Part shown: in pieces, positions 7,204-12,616 of the stretch
How positions within the stretch are numbered: position 1 is the stretch's first letter
Layout: every line of letters begins with the position of its first letter
Assembly: GCA_026996935.1 (NCBI GenBank)
Contig: JALWJW010000295.1
Coordinates: 1 to 12,616 of the forward strand
Length of the DNA: 12,616 nt
From: Hyphomicrobiales bacterium
GTDB lineage: Bacteria > Pseudomonadota > Alphaproteobacteria > Rhizobiales > Aestuariivirgaceae
Reading direction: 5' to 3'
Notes under the pieces: model-generated
What the model saw: only the letters and a program-made list of their open reading frames with translations
The model's database searches: none
Told to the model about the DNA's origin: nothing
Translations under genes and position numbers: made by a program

Positions 7204-8281
7204 TGATACCTTTGATGATGGCATCAAATGTATGTGGATGCGTGGCGGGACATCTAAGGGGGCATATTTTCTGGCCAGCGATTTACCTTCCAACACAAAT
7301 GAACGCGATGCCTTATTATTGAGCGTTATGGGCTCGCCAGACCCGCGCCAGATTGATGGCATTGGTGGGGCTGATCCTTTGACCTCTAAAGTGGCGATCA
7401 TCTCCCCATCCGATCGCGAGCATGTTGATGTCGATTATTTGTTCTTGCAAGTGCAGGTGGACAAGGCAGTTGTTAGCGATACGCAAAACTGTGGGAATAT
7501 CCTAACCGGTGTCGGACCATTTGCGATTGAGCGCGGTTTGGTTGAAATCACTGGTGATGAAACGCAAGTATATGTGCACATGGTCAATACAGGCCAATTT
7601 GCAAACCTTAATGTGCAAACACCAAATGGGCGTGTGACCTATAAAGGTGATGCCAGCATTGGCGGGGTGCCAGGCACCGCCGCCCCTGTTGCCATATCGT
7701 TTGTTAATATTGCTGGATCTTTATGCGGTCGTTTGTTTCCAACGGGGAATGTCAAAGACCATGTGGATGGGCTGGATGTCACGTTGATTGACAATGGTAT
7801 GCCGACAATTGTCTTACGGGCCAGCGATGTGGGCATTACCGGCTATGAGGCGCGCCAAGAATTAGAAGACAATACAGCTTTACGCGAACGTTTAGAACAT
7901 TTGCGTTTAATTGCCGGACCATTGATGAACCTTGGCGATGTGGTTGATAAAACTGTGCCAAAACTATCAATGATTAGCCCTGCGCAAAATGGCGGCACGA
8001 TTTCAACACGGACATTCATCCCCCATCGTTGCCATGCCTCGATTGGGGTGCTGGGCGCTGTGAGTGTGGCTACGGCTTGTTATACGCAAGGCAGCGTGGC
8101 ACACGAGATGATCGATAAGAAAATAGAACCGGCAAAACAGCTTGTGCGGGTTGAGCACCCAATTGGTGAAGCGCAAATTCTGCTTAATATCGATCATTCA
8201 GGATTTGTGGTTGAGGCCAGCGTTATTCGCACGGCACGCAAATTGTTTGACGGTTACATTTTTAGCAAAGGTCACACATGA
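7196..8281 (+). CDS. ligU: 4-oxalomesaconate tautomerase LigU/GalD (PrpF family)
   Basis: A 361-residue PrpF-fold (diaminopimelate-epimerase-like) isomerase, the same length as Pseudomonas GalD. It isomerises 4-oxalomesaconate to the form the hydratase uses, described as the enol in early work and as an allylic isomer in later work on LigU. The N-terminal MWMRGGTSKGAYF is the PrpF/GalD signature. DGIGGADPLTSKVAII carries Lys65 and QNCGNILTGVGPFAIE carries Cys99, matching the catalytic Lys and Cys of the family. GVPGTAAPVAISF and RCHASIGVLGAVSVATA are further family stretches. It overlaps ligK by 8 nt upstream and ligI by 4 nt downstream. PrpF homologues also act on aconitate in propionate metabolism, but the neighbours leave little doubt here. 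Confidence 0.93.
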   Translation: MSDDTFDDGIKCMWMRGGTSKGAYFLASDLPSNTNERDALLLSVMGSPDPRQIDGIGGADPLTSKVAIISPSDREHVDVDYLFLQVQVDKAVVSDTQNCGNILTGVGPFAIERGLVEITGDETQVYVHMVNTGQFANLNVQTPNGRVTYKGDASIGGVPGTAAPVAISFVNIAGSLCGRLFPTGNVKDHVDGLDVTLIDNGMPTIVLRASDVGITGYEARQELEDNTALRERLEHLRLIAGPLMNLGDVVDKTVPKLSMISPAQNGGTISTRTFIPHRCHASIGVLGAVSVATACYTQGSVAHEMIDKKIEPAKQLVRVEHPIGEAQILLNIDHSGFVVEASVIRTARKLFDGYIFSKGHT

Positions 8282-9153
8282 TAGATGCAGATTACAGACC
8301 CTTTCACCCCAATCCATCCAAACCTGAATTTATCCCGCCAAAGGGTGCGGTCGATGCTCATTGCCATGTGTTTGGGCCTGCCGATAAATTTCCCTATTCG
8401 CCCTTGCGCAAATACACCCCATGCGATGCGCCAAAGGAAAAGCTGTTTGCCCTGCGCGATCATCTGGGCTTTTCACGCAATGTCATTGTTCAGGCTTCAT
8501 GCCATGGCAAGGACAATGGCGCGATGATTGATGCCTTGCGATCCTCAAATGATATGGCACGCGGGGTGGCTGTGATTGACGATCAGGTGTGTGATGCCGA
8601 ATTACAAACCATGCATGAAGCAGGCGTGCGCGGGGTACGGTTTAATTTCGTTAAACGTCTGGTTGATCCAAAACCGCACGATTATTATCGCAAAATTGCC
8701 GATCAGGTGGCAAAACTTGGCTGGCATATCGTGGTTTATTTTGAAGCTGCTGATCTAGACGGGCTGGTATCGTTTTTAGAAAGCCTGCCAACCACGATTC
8801 TTATTGACCATATGGGGCGGCCTGACATTGCGCAGGGAATCGATTCACACGGGTTTGTGCAATTTCAAGACTTAATGGCGCGAAATGGCAATATATGGAC
8901 AAAAGTTAGTTGCCCTGAGCGTTTATCAACAATGGGGCCGCCTTATGATGATGTCATCGCGTTTTCGCGCGCTTTGGTCGCAGCCTTTCCAACTCGCGTG
9001 TTGTGGGGCACTGATTGGCCACACCCGAATATGAAATCTCATATGCCAGATGACGGGCATCTTGTTGATATTATTCCCAAAATTGCTCCGACAAAAAACT
9101 TACAGGAACACCTTCTTGTGACCAATCCGTTGACGCTTTATTGGGATGAATAA
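8278..9153 (+). CDS. ligI: 2-pyrone-4,6-dicarboxylate (PDC) lactonase LigI
   Basis: A 291-residue amidohydrolase-superfamily (TIM-barrel) protein that reversibly hydrolyses the PDC lactone to 4-oxalomesaconate. The beta-strand-1 motif is VDAHCHVFGPADKFPY with His28 and His30. The strand-8 motif WGTDWPHPN gives the catalytic Asp246. LigI is known to work without a bound metal even though the HxH motif is kept. Other LigI-like stretches are the ASCHGKDN loop, GVRGVRFNFVKRLVDP with its substrate-carboxylate arginines, IDHMGRPD, and WTKVSCPERLS. It is the last gene of the plus-strand operon and starts at an ATGA overlap with ligU. No strong intrinsic terminator was found after the stop. Its substrate comes from LigC in the opposite operon, so the two transcripts are functionally interlocked. 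Confidence 0.95.
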   Translation: MIDADYRPFHPNPSKPEFIPPKGAVDAHCHVFGPADKFPYSPLRKYTPCDAPKEKLFALRDHLGFSRNVIVQASCHGKDNGAMIDALRSSNDMARGVAVIDDQVCDAELQTMHEAGVRGVRFNFVKRLVDPKPHDYYRKIADQVAKLGWHIVVYFEAADLDGLVSFLESLPTTILIDHMGRPDIAQGIDSHGFVQFQDLMARNGNIWTKVSCPERLSTMGPPYDDVIAFSRALVAAFPTRVLWGTDWPHPNMKSHMPDDGHLVDIIPKIAPTKNLQEHLLVTNPLTLYWDE

Positions 9154-9287
9154 TCAAATGGGGCAAATAACCTCTTTACTATAGGCAAGATTTTATTTGC
9201 ACTTATTGTCAACAAGTGGCATGTATATGAGTATATTTGAATAAAAGCATATACGCGGCTAAGGTGCTTTCATAAATAAGAGACAGA
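9154..9287 (+). promoter_or_regulatory. arsR upstream region with candidate operator
   Basis: This 134-nt gap must carry the arsR promoter. The inverted repeat TATT-TG-AATA lies within ATATTTGAATA at 9233-9243, and ATATACGCG occurs at 9249-9257. The same pair, ATATTAGAATA plus ATATACGCG, recurs before tusA at 11699-11715, which marks it as a candidate binding site and may allow autoregulation. TTGTCA at 9206-9211 resembles a -35 box, but the nearest -10-like box (TATATT, 9232-9237) is 20 nt away, too far for a confident call. Confidence 0.4.
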
Positions 9288-9620
9288 ATGCTTATGGATA
9301 TTTCACAACTTCAAGAGAACGCTTCTCGCGCCAGCGCGCTATTAAAAACCATGGCAAATGAGTGGCGATTATTGATCTTGTGTAATCTGGCCGAGAGTGA
9401 AAAATCAGTTGGCGAATTGGAAAAACTGATCGGTCTAAACCAATCTGCTCTTTCTCAACATCTGGCTGTTTTGCGTCGCGAAAACCTTGTGCAGACACGC
9501 CGTGCGGCACAGTCGATATTTTATTCGCTTAAAAGCGAAGAAGCCTCAATGATTATGGCTACTCTTTATGATGCCTATTGCAAAACCGAAGACGGTGCAG
9601 GTGGCTGCGCAGTCGCTTAA
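9288..9620 (+). CDS. ArsR-family persulfide-sensing repressor, BigR/SqrR-like
   Basis: A 110-residue winged-helix regulator with the usual ArsR length. The helix-turn-helix lies in KSVGELEKLIGLNQSALSQHLAVLRRENLVQTRR, where SQHLAVLRR is the recognition helix, followed by the wing (AAQSIFYSL). Cys32 (WRLLILCNLAES) and Cys98 (YDAYCKTED) are exactly 66 residues apart, the spacing of the sulfane-sulfur-sensing cysteines of BigR (42/108) and SqrR (41/107). This points to repression relieved by persulfide or polysulfide through a tetrasulfide link rather than to metal sensing. A third cysteine, Cys107, lies in the tail. An alternative ATG at 9294 would remove two residues. DUF442, CcdA and TusA genes downstream support a sulfur role. 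The operator at 9787-9810 is the best candidate target. Confidence 0.85.
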   Translation: MLMDISQLQENASRASALLKTMANEWRLLILCNLAESEKSVGELEKLIGLNQSALSQHLAVLRRENLVQTRRAAQSIFYSLKSEEASMIMATLYDAYCKTEDGAGGCAVA

Positions 9621-9853
9621 GCAGCGGCTCTCTTGGGCTAATTTTTCTCAATTTTACTTAGATATCGCACGCGATCATATTACGTGGCCCTTAGGTGTGG
9701 ATTTTTGTCTGATGCCCCACTTTTCATAACTATTAAAGCAAATTTCCACATCCATACAACAAAAGGTGCGGTCTTTTTCCCTCTTGATATATTAGATTTG
9801 CCTAATATATGTGTAGATATCGACAGACAAATAAAAATTAAAGAGGATTTTTG
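9621..9853 (+). promoter_or_regulatory. arsR-DUF442 intergenic region
   Basis: This is the longest gap in the window, 233 nt. Besides the operator at 9787-9810 it holds an imperfect inverted repeat: TGTGGA with TTTG at 9696-9707 against CAAA with TCCACA at 9739-9750, ten pairs and two mismatches around about 31 nt. AGATATCG appears twice, near 9660 and near 9814. No convincing terminator follows arsR, so part of the downstream transcription could be read-through. No coding potential was seen. Confidence 0.4.
9787..9810. promoter_or_regulatory. Perfect 24-bp AT-rich inverted repeat, probable BigR-type operator
   Basis: ATATATTAG at 9787-9795 and CTAATATAT at 9802-9810 are perfect inverted copies around 6 nt. 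It lies 43 nt before the DUF442 start and overlaps promoter-like sequence (TTGATA at 9785-9790, then TATGTG 17 nt on). BigR-type repressors are known to bind AT-rich palindromes that cover the promoter. The half-site ATATTAGA also occurs before tusA at 11699-11706. The symmetry is seen directly; the assignment to the ArsR protein is inference. Confidence 0.7.
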
Positions 9854-10282
9854 ATGCTACAAGGACAAATTGAAGAAGGCTTTAACGTCTTCCCACAACT
9901 TACCCATGGAATCGTTGCGGACCTTGCCAAGGCTGGTTTTAAAACCATTATCAACAACCGCCCCGATGGTGAGCGTGGAAATTATCCAACTAATGTGGAT
10001 ATGGAAGCCTTGGCCAAGCAACATGGCATGCAGTACTTTTTCATCCCTGTGAACCCAATGGCACTAACGATGGAAATGGTCGAAGACTTTGCCGACGCGC
10101 TTAAAAAAGCTGAAGGACCGATTGCGGCCTATTGTGCTTCAGGACGGCGCAGCGCCATGATGTGGGCATTAGCCAATGCCGGCCGCTTGTCCGCCGATGA
10201 AATCATTTCTGCCTGCGCAGCCCAGGGCCACGACCTGTCACAAATGCGCCCGATGTTAAGTCAAATGGCCGCTGCTGCTTAG
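9854..10282 (+). CDS. Stand-alone DUF442 (Blh N-domain-like) protein with rhodanese/phosphatase-like Cys loop
   Basis: A 142-residue protein of the DUF442/TIGR01244 type (beta-lactamase hydrolase-like). The fold is related to tyrosine phosphatases, and the active-site loop here is YCASGRRS with Cys94 and Arg99. The N-terminal FNVFPQLT, GFKTIINNRPDGE and FFIPVNP stretches are typical. In BigR operons this domain is fused to an ETHE1-like persulfide dioxygenase (Blh), but here it stands alone. A sulfur-transfer or sulfane-sulfur handling role is likely, though not proven for the isolated domain. GAGG at 9843-9846 is 7 nt before the ATG at 9854; a TTG directly upstream would add one residue. A probable ArsR operator precedes it. 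Confidence 0.83.
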   Translation: MLQGQIEEGFNVFPQLTHGIVADLAKAGFKTIINNRPDGERGNYPTNVDMEALAKQHGMQYFFIPVNPMALTMEMVEDFADALKKAEGPIAAYCASGRRSAMMWALANAGRLSADEIISACAAQGHDLSQMRPMLSQMAAAA

Positions 10283-10366
10283 CGACACGACATACAAAAA
10301 AATATGATTTATCATTATTTTTGGCAAAAGACACTTTACCAATCGTGAATGTGTCACTAGATTGAT

Positions 10367-10394
10367 CCTCATCTAACAAGGTGAGGGTTTTTTT
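10367..10394 (+). terminator. Terminator-like hairpin that contains the ccdA ribosome site
   Basis: CCTCATC at 10367-10373 pairs with GGTGAGG at 10380-10386 (seven pairs, one G-T) around a 6-nt loop, followed by seven T residues that run straight into the ATG at 10395. The right arm plus the next G supplies the only Shine-Dalgarno-like sequence, GGTGAGGG, 7 nt before the start. It could end transcription from the DUF442 gene, hide the ribosome site, or do both. A weak promoter candidate lies upstream (TTTACC 10335-10340, TAGATT 10358-10363). Confidence 0.6.
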
Positions 10395-11129
10395 ATGGGC
10401 ATGGACACATCGTTATGGGGCGCATTTCTGGCGGGGATTGTTTCATTCCTTAGCCCGTGCATTTTACCAATCATTCCGCCATATCTGTGTTACATTACAG
10501 GACTGACCCTTGATCAGATTACCGAGAAGAGCAAAACTTGGTCCTCGGTTTTGAGAATTTTCATTTCAGCTTTAGCCTTTGTTGCTGGCTTTAGTGTGGT
10601 GTTTATCCTGCTTGGTGCCAGTGCTTCGATGCTTGGTAAAAAACTTGTCGAATACTTTGATTTGCTGAAATACCCGGCTGGAGCTATCATCATTTTGATG
10701 GGGCTGCACTTTATGGGGATCTTCCGCATCAATTTGTTGTATCGCTCTGCCAAAGTGGAAGTTAACAAAAAACCGGCTGGGTTGATCGGGGCATTTTTGG
10801 TTGGATTGGCCTTCGCTTTTGGCTGGACCCCATGTGTGGGACCTGTTCTTGCAACAATTTTGTTTGTTGCCGGGGCTGAAGAATCAGTCTCTCAAGGGGC
10901 GATATTACTTGGGGCATATTCAGCCGGTATTGGCATACCATTTGTGCTTGCGGCGGTTTTTGCCAGTTCTTTTGTTTCCTTCATCCGCAAATTTGGCAGC
11001 AATATGGGAACGGTAGAAAAAGTTATGGGCGCTTTACTGGTCATTACCGGGATTTTGATTATGACAGGTTATATGCAGGAAATAGGGTTCTTCATGCAAC
11101 GCAACCTACCTGGATATTCAGTAGGATAA
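10395..11129 (+). CDS. ccdA: CcdA-type thiol-disulfide electron transporter (DsbD transmembrane-like)
   Basis: A 244-residue inner-membrane protein with six predicted hydrophobic segments, the size of CcdA. It carries the two family cysteines: Cys22 in the first segment (SFLSPCILPIIPPYL) and Cys147 in the fourth (FGWTPCVGPVLATIL). The pair relays reducing equivalents from cytoplasmic thioredoxin to periplasmic thiol proteins, for cytochrome c maturation or sulfur-oxidation enzymes. Here, between DUF442 and TusA genes, it more likely serves a periplasmic sulfur-handling partner, as SoxV does in sox clusters; this is inference. Two ATGs (codons 1 and 3) are possible starts. The next gene begins 6 nt after the stop, so the two are co-transcribed. 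The ribosome site lies inside a terminator-like hairpin. Confidence 0.88.
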   Translation: MGMDTSLWGAFLAGIVSFLSPCILPIIPPYLCYITGLTLDQITEKSKTWSSVLRIFISALAFVAGFSVVFILLGASASMLGKKLVEYFDLLKYPAGAIIILMGLHFMGIFRINLLYRSAKVEVNKKPAGLIGAFLVGLAFAFGWTPCVGPVLATILFVAGAEESVSQGAILLGAYSAGIGIPFVLAAVFASSFVSFIRKFGSNMGTVEKVMGALLVITGILIMTGYMQEIGFFMQRNLPGYSVG

Positions 11130-11135
11130 ATAACC

Positions 11136-11594
11136 ATGACCACAACTTTTCGCGACCAATATTCTGGTAAGTTTTATGGGGTGTTAATGTGGAAGCAGTT
11201 TGATGCCCATTGGTCTTGGCTGCACGAAAACCCTAATGACTGGTTTGTCTGGACATGCCAGGAAGAACCGCCAACAGCGCCCTTGGAGCCAAGCGACTTC
11301 AAAGCCTTTTTGAATGATGCAGAAGAATTTGTTCGTCAACAAGACAGCGCCAAACAATGTGGGTTTATGTATATTGATGCGCCCAGCGAACCAACCTTGT
11401 TCAAAGTGTTTGATCCAAAACGTATGGGATCAGCTTGCGGATGCTCGGGCGAGCCAATTTTGCCACGATGGACAATTTCAAAAATGCGCCCCTGCTTTCT
11501 AACCTCGCCACAAACTATCGAAAATAACAGCGATGGCACCATAAAAAGATGGTGGAAACCTGGTGAGAAGCCGACTGAAACACATACTGACTAA
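11136..11594 (+). CDS. Unrecognised Cys/Trp-rich protein, 152 residues
   Basis: I do not recognise the family. The protein has no signal peptide or membrane segment and is probably cytoplasmic. It is unusually rich in tryptophan (eight residues, including W19, W26, W28, W36, W39, W112, W139 and W140). Five cysteines occur at 41, 75, 101, 103 and 120. The most striking part is GSACGCSGEPILPRWTISKM, a CGC motif followed by Pro-rich sequence, with Cys120 after it; this could be a thiol, metal or sulfur-carrying site. The C-terminus is acidic/basic and probably flexible. It starts 6 nt after ccdA, with GGATAA as a modest ribosome site, and is followed at 157 nt by tusA. Tight coupling to ccdA suggests a joint role in thiol or persulfide chemistry. 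The codon pattern looks like that of the neighbours. Confidence 0.75.
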   Translation: MTTTFRDQYSGKFYGVLMWKQFDAHWSWLHENPNDWFVWTCQEEPPTAPLEPSDFKAFLNDAEEFVRQQDSAKQCGFMYIDAPSEPTLFKVFDPKRMGSACGCSGEPILPRWTISKMRPCFLTSPQTIENNSDGTIKRWWKPGEKPTETHTD

Positions 11595-11675
11595 ATACCT
11601 TGGTGCGTTGTTCTCATTCATGAAGACCTTACCTGCGGCAATGGTTATCCACCTTGGCACTTGACCTTATTGCCC

Positions 11676-11715
11676 TTGACGTGCTTTCAATAATTCACAT
11701 ATTAGAATATACGCG
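11676..11715 (+). promoter_or_regulatory. tusA promoter with candidate BigR half-site
   Basis: TTGACG at 11676-11681 matches the -35 box in 5 of 6 positions. After 17-18 nt comes ATATTA/TATTAG as a possible -10. That box lies in ATATTAGAATA (11699-11709), which contains the ATATTAGA half-site of the perfect palindrome upstream of the DUF442 gene, and it runs into ATATACGCG (11707-11715), also found before arsR. An operator overlapping the -10 box fits repression of tusA by the ArsR protein. Confidence 0.5.
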
Positions 11716-11751
11716 TAAACGATTTTTATAACACAACACTGGAGAAGAAAT

Positions 11752-11979
11752 ATGTCTGAACACGTCCTTGATGCAAAAGGTTTGAACTGCCCACTTCCGA
11801 TTTTGAAAGCTAAAAAAGCTCTTAAAGCTGTTCCGGCTGGCGAAATCCTAACGATTCTGTCAACTGACCCGGGTTCAGTTGCTGATTTTGGTGCATTCTG
11901 CAACCAAACCGGCAATGAATTGGTTTCTTCTTCTTCTGAAGGTGACGTTTACACCTTTGAAATCCGCCACACCGCCTAA
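11752..11979 (+). CDS. tusA: TusA-family sulfur carrier protein
   Basis: A 75-residue protein with full TusA/SirA length. The motif LDAKGLNCPLPILKAKKAL holds the conserved Cys13-Pro-x-Pro, whose cysteine carries sulfur as a persulfide. The rest shows the beta-alpha-beta-alpha-beta-beta pattern of the family (VPAGEILTILSTDPGS, then the second helix and FEIRHT). TusA proteins pass sulfur to tRNA thiolation or molybdenum-cofactor synthesis, or feed sulfur-oxidation systems. A link with persulfide handling is suggested by the BigR-like regulator and DUF442 gene nearby. GGAGAAG at 11741-11747 precedes the ATG. It has its own promoter, so it can be expressed apart from ccdA. Confidence 0.92.
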   Translation: MSEHVLDAKGLNCPLPILKAKKALKAVPAGEILTILSTDPGSVADFGAFCNQTGNELVSSSSEGDVYTFEIRHTA

Positions 11980-12047
11980 AATGGTGGCAAAAATGTCACA
12001 AATGCAGGTTTCTGCATAAGTTTGACACTTTATCAACACATTGACCA

Positions 12048-12075
12048 TTGTCAGCGCGGATTCATTGCTTATGAT
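12048..12075 (+). promoter_or_regulatory. Promoter-like -35/-10 pair upstream of the fadL-like gene
   Basis: TTGTCA at 12048-12053 and TATGAT at 12070-12075 are each one base from the sigma-70 consensus and are 16 nt apart. Transcription would start near 12082 and meet the hairpin at 12121 after about 40 nt. Another TTGACA (12022-12027) lies upstream but has no good partner. Confidence 0.5.
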
Positions 12076-12120
12076 ATCTGACTAAGGGTCAGAGTTAGTA
12101 ATAGCTCAATTTTTTTTCGA

Positions 12121-12147
12121 CCCATCAGCATTGCTGGTGGGTTTTTT
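12121..12147 (+). terminator. Intrinsic terminator hairpin in the fadL leader
   Basis: CCCATCAGC at 12121-12129 pairs with GCTGGTGGG at 12133-12141 (nine pairs, one G-T) around a 3-nt loop, followed by six T residues. It lies after the promoter-like boxes and only 23 nt before the start of the next gene. It could end a tusA transcript, release a short leader RNA of about 65 nt, or act as an attenuator for the outer-membrane gene. Confidence 0.8.
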
Positions 12148-12170
12148 ACTTTTTCGGGAGGGGTATTCCA

Positions 12171-12616
12171 TTGTCTCTAATTAAAAAGATTGCAACCACA
12201 TCGGCTGTTGTTCTTACCGCTGGTACGTTAGTTGCAACAGAAGCTGCAGCGACTGAAGGTTATTTTCAAAATGGTATTGGCGCACGCTCAAAAGGTATGG
12301 CTGGTGCTGGCGTTGCAGACTCAAAAGATGCAACAGCGATCACATTGAACCCGGCTGGTCTTGTCCATGCGGGCGAGCAATTGAATATTTCAGCTTCTGC
12401 ATTTATGCCATTTCGCAGTTACACAGCAGCGCCTGGTTTTCCTGCTTTTCCTGGAACTGAGAAAAGTAGAAACAACTTTTTCGTTGTCCCCAACTTTGCC
12501 TATTCAAAACCACTTAGTGAAAAGACGACATTTGGCATTTCGCTAAGCGGCAATGGCGGTATGAACACTGAATACAAAAATGCACCTGGTGTCTTTTTCT
12601 TAGGCAATGCCGGTGT
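12171..12616 (+). CDS. FadL/OmpP1-family outer-membrane transporter, 3'-truncated
   Basis: The frame is open from TTG at 12171 to the window end, about 148 residues; the family usually exceeds 400. GGAGGGG at 12157-12163, 7 nt before the TTG, supports this rare start, and no ATG lies nearby in frame. Residues 1-27 form a Sec signal peptide (SLIKKIATTSAVVLTAG core, cleavage near EAAA). The mature N-terminus TEGYFQNGIGARSKGMAGAG, then ADSKDATAITLNPAG, is the FadL signature of the hatch and S3-kink region. FadL homologues are beta-barrels that let hydrophobic molecules such as long-chain fatty acids or aromatic hydrocarbons cross the outer membrane. The ligand cannot be told. A terminator-like hairpin stands between its likely promoter and the start codon. 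Confidence 0.88.
   Translation, partial: MSLIKKIATTSAVVLTAGTLVATEAAATEGYFQNGIGARSKGMAGAGVADSKDATAITLNPAGLVHAGEQLNISASAFMPFRSYTAAPGFPAFPGTEKSRNNFFVVPNFAYSKPLSEKTTFGISLSGNGGMNTEYKNAPGVFFLGNAG

Noticed and set aside
9163..9200. Inverted repeat GCAAATAA/TTATTTGC after ligI as a terminator
   Set aside because: Only eight AT-rich pairs around a 22-nt loop and no T-run, so it is unlikely to terminate; may be chance in AT-rich DNA.
9288..9620. Reading the ArsR protein as an arsenic or zinc sensor
   Set aside because: No ELCVCDL-type metal motif; the Cys32/Cys98 pair with 66-residue spacing and the sulfur-related neighbours fit BigR/SqrR instead.
10304..10315. 12-bp palindrome ATGAT-TT-ATCAT between the DUF442 gene and ccdA
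   Set aside because: Short, AT-rich and found once; no match to the other candidate operators, so not called as a regulatory site.

Overview
The window reads as a chromosomal segment of an alphaproteobacterium of moderate to low GC. The clues are the pairing of an acyl-CoA ligase with a branched-chain-amino-acid-type binding protein, a Lig-type protocatechuate 4,5-cleavage cluster, and a BigR/SqrR-type ArsR regulator linked to DUF442, CcdA and TusA. I cannot name the genus with confidence. No tRNA, rRNA, mobile element or CRISPR array was seen. Genes are tightly packed and no gene-free stretch exceeds 300 bases.

Region A (1-2590, + strand): the 3' part of an AMP-forming long-chain acyl-CoA synthetase, then a periplasmic solute-binding protein of the Leu/Ile/Val (HAAT) type, probably the tail of an ABC-transporter/CoA-ligase operon. 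It ends in a stem-loop plus a clear intrinsic terminator.

Region B (2609-9153): an apparently complete protocatechuate 4,5-cleavage (meta) pathway in two divergent operons separated by only 70 bp. The minus-strand operon is, in transcription order, an orphan NAD(P)-binding dehydrogenase with a DUF1932-type C-terminus, then ligA, ligB (dioxygenase alpha and beta) and ligC (CHMS dehydrogenase). The plus-strand operon is galB (oxalomesaconate hydratase of the PIG-L/LmbE fold), ligK (CHA aldolase), ligU/galD (oxalomesaconate tautomerase) and ligI (PDC lactonase). All genes inside each operon overlap by 1-11 nt. Expected flow: protocatechuate -> CHMS (LigAB) -> 2-pyrone-4,6-dicarboxylate (LigC) -> 4-oxalomesaconate (LigI) -> isomer (LigU) -> 4-carboxy-4-hydroxy-2-oxoadipate (GalB) -> pyruvate + oxaloacetate (LigK). 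The DUF1932-type dehydrogenase has no assigned step. No dedicated regulator lies in the window.

Region C (9288-11979, + strand): a probable reactive-sulfur (persulfide/sulfane sulfur) module. It holds a BigR/SqrR-like repressor with the two sensing cysteines spaced 66 residues apart, a stand-alone DUF442 (Blh N-domain-like) protein behind a perfect 24-bp AT-rich inverted repeat, a CcdA-type thiol-electron transporter, an unrecognised Cys/Trp-rich 152-residue protein, and a TusA-family sulfur carrier. The arsR and tusA upstream regions share sequence motifs, which suggests one regulon.

Region D (12048-12616, + strand): a promoter-like element, a terminator hairpin, and then the 5' part of a FadL/OmpP1-family outer-membrane transporter, which starts at TTG and runs off the window. 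The most interesting items are the orphan dehydrogenase in the lig operon, the unknown protein and shared sites in the sulfur module, and the two terminator-like hairpins in the leaders of ccdA and fadL.
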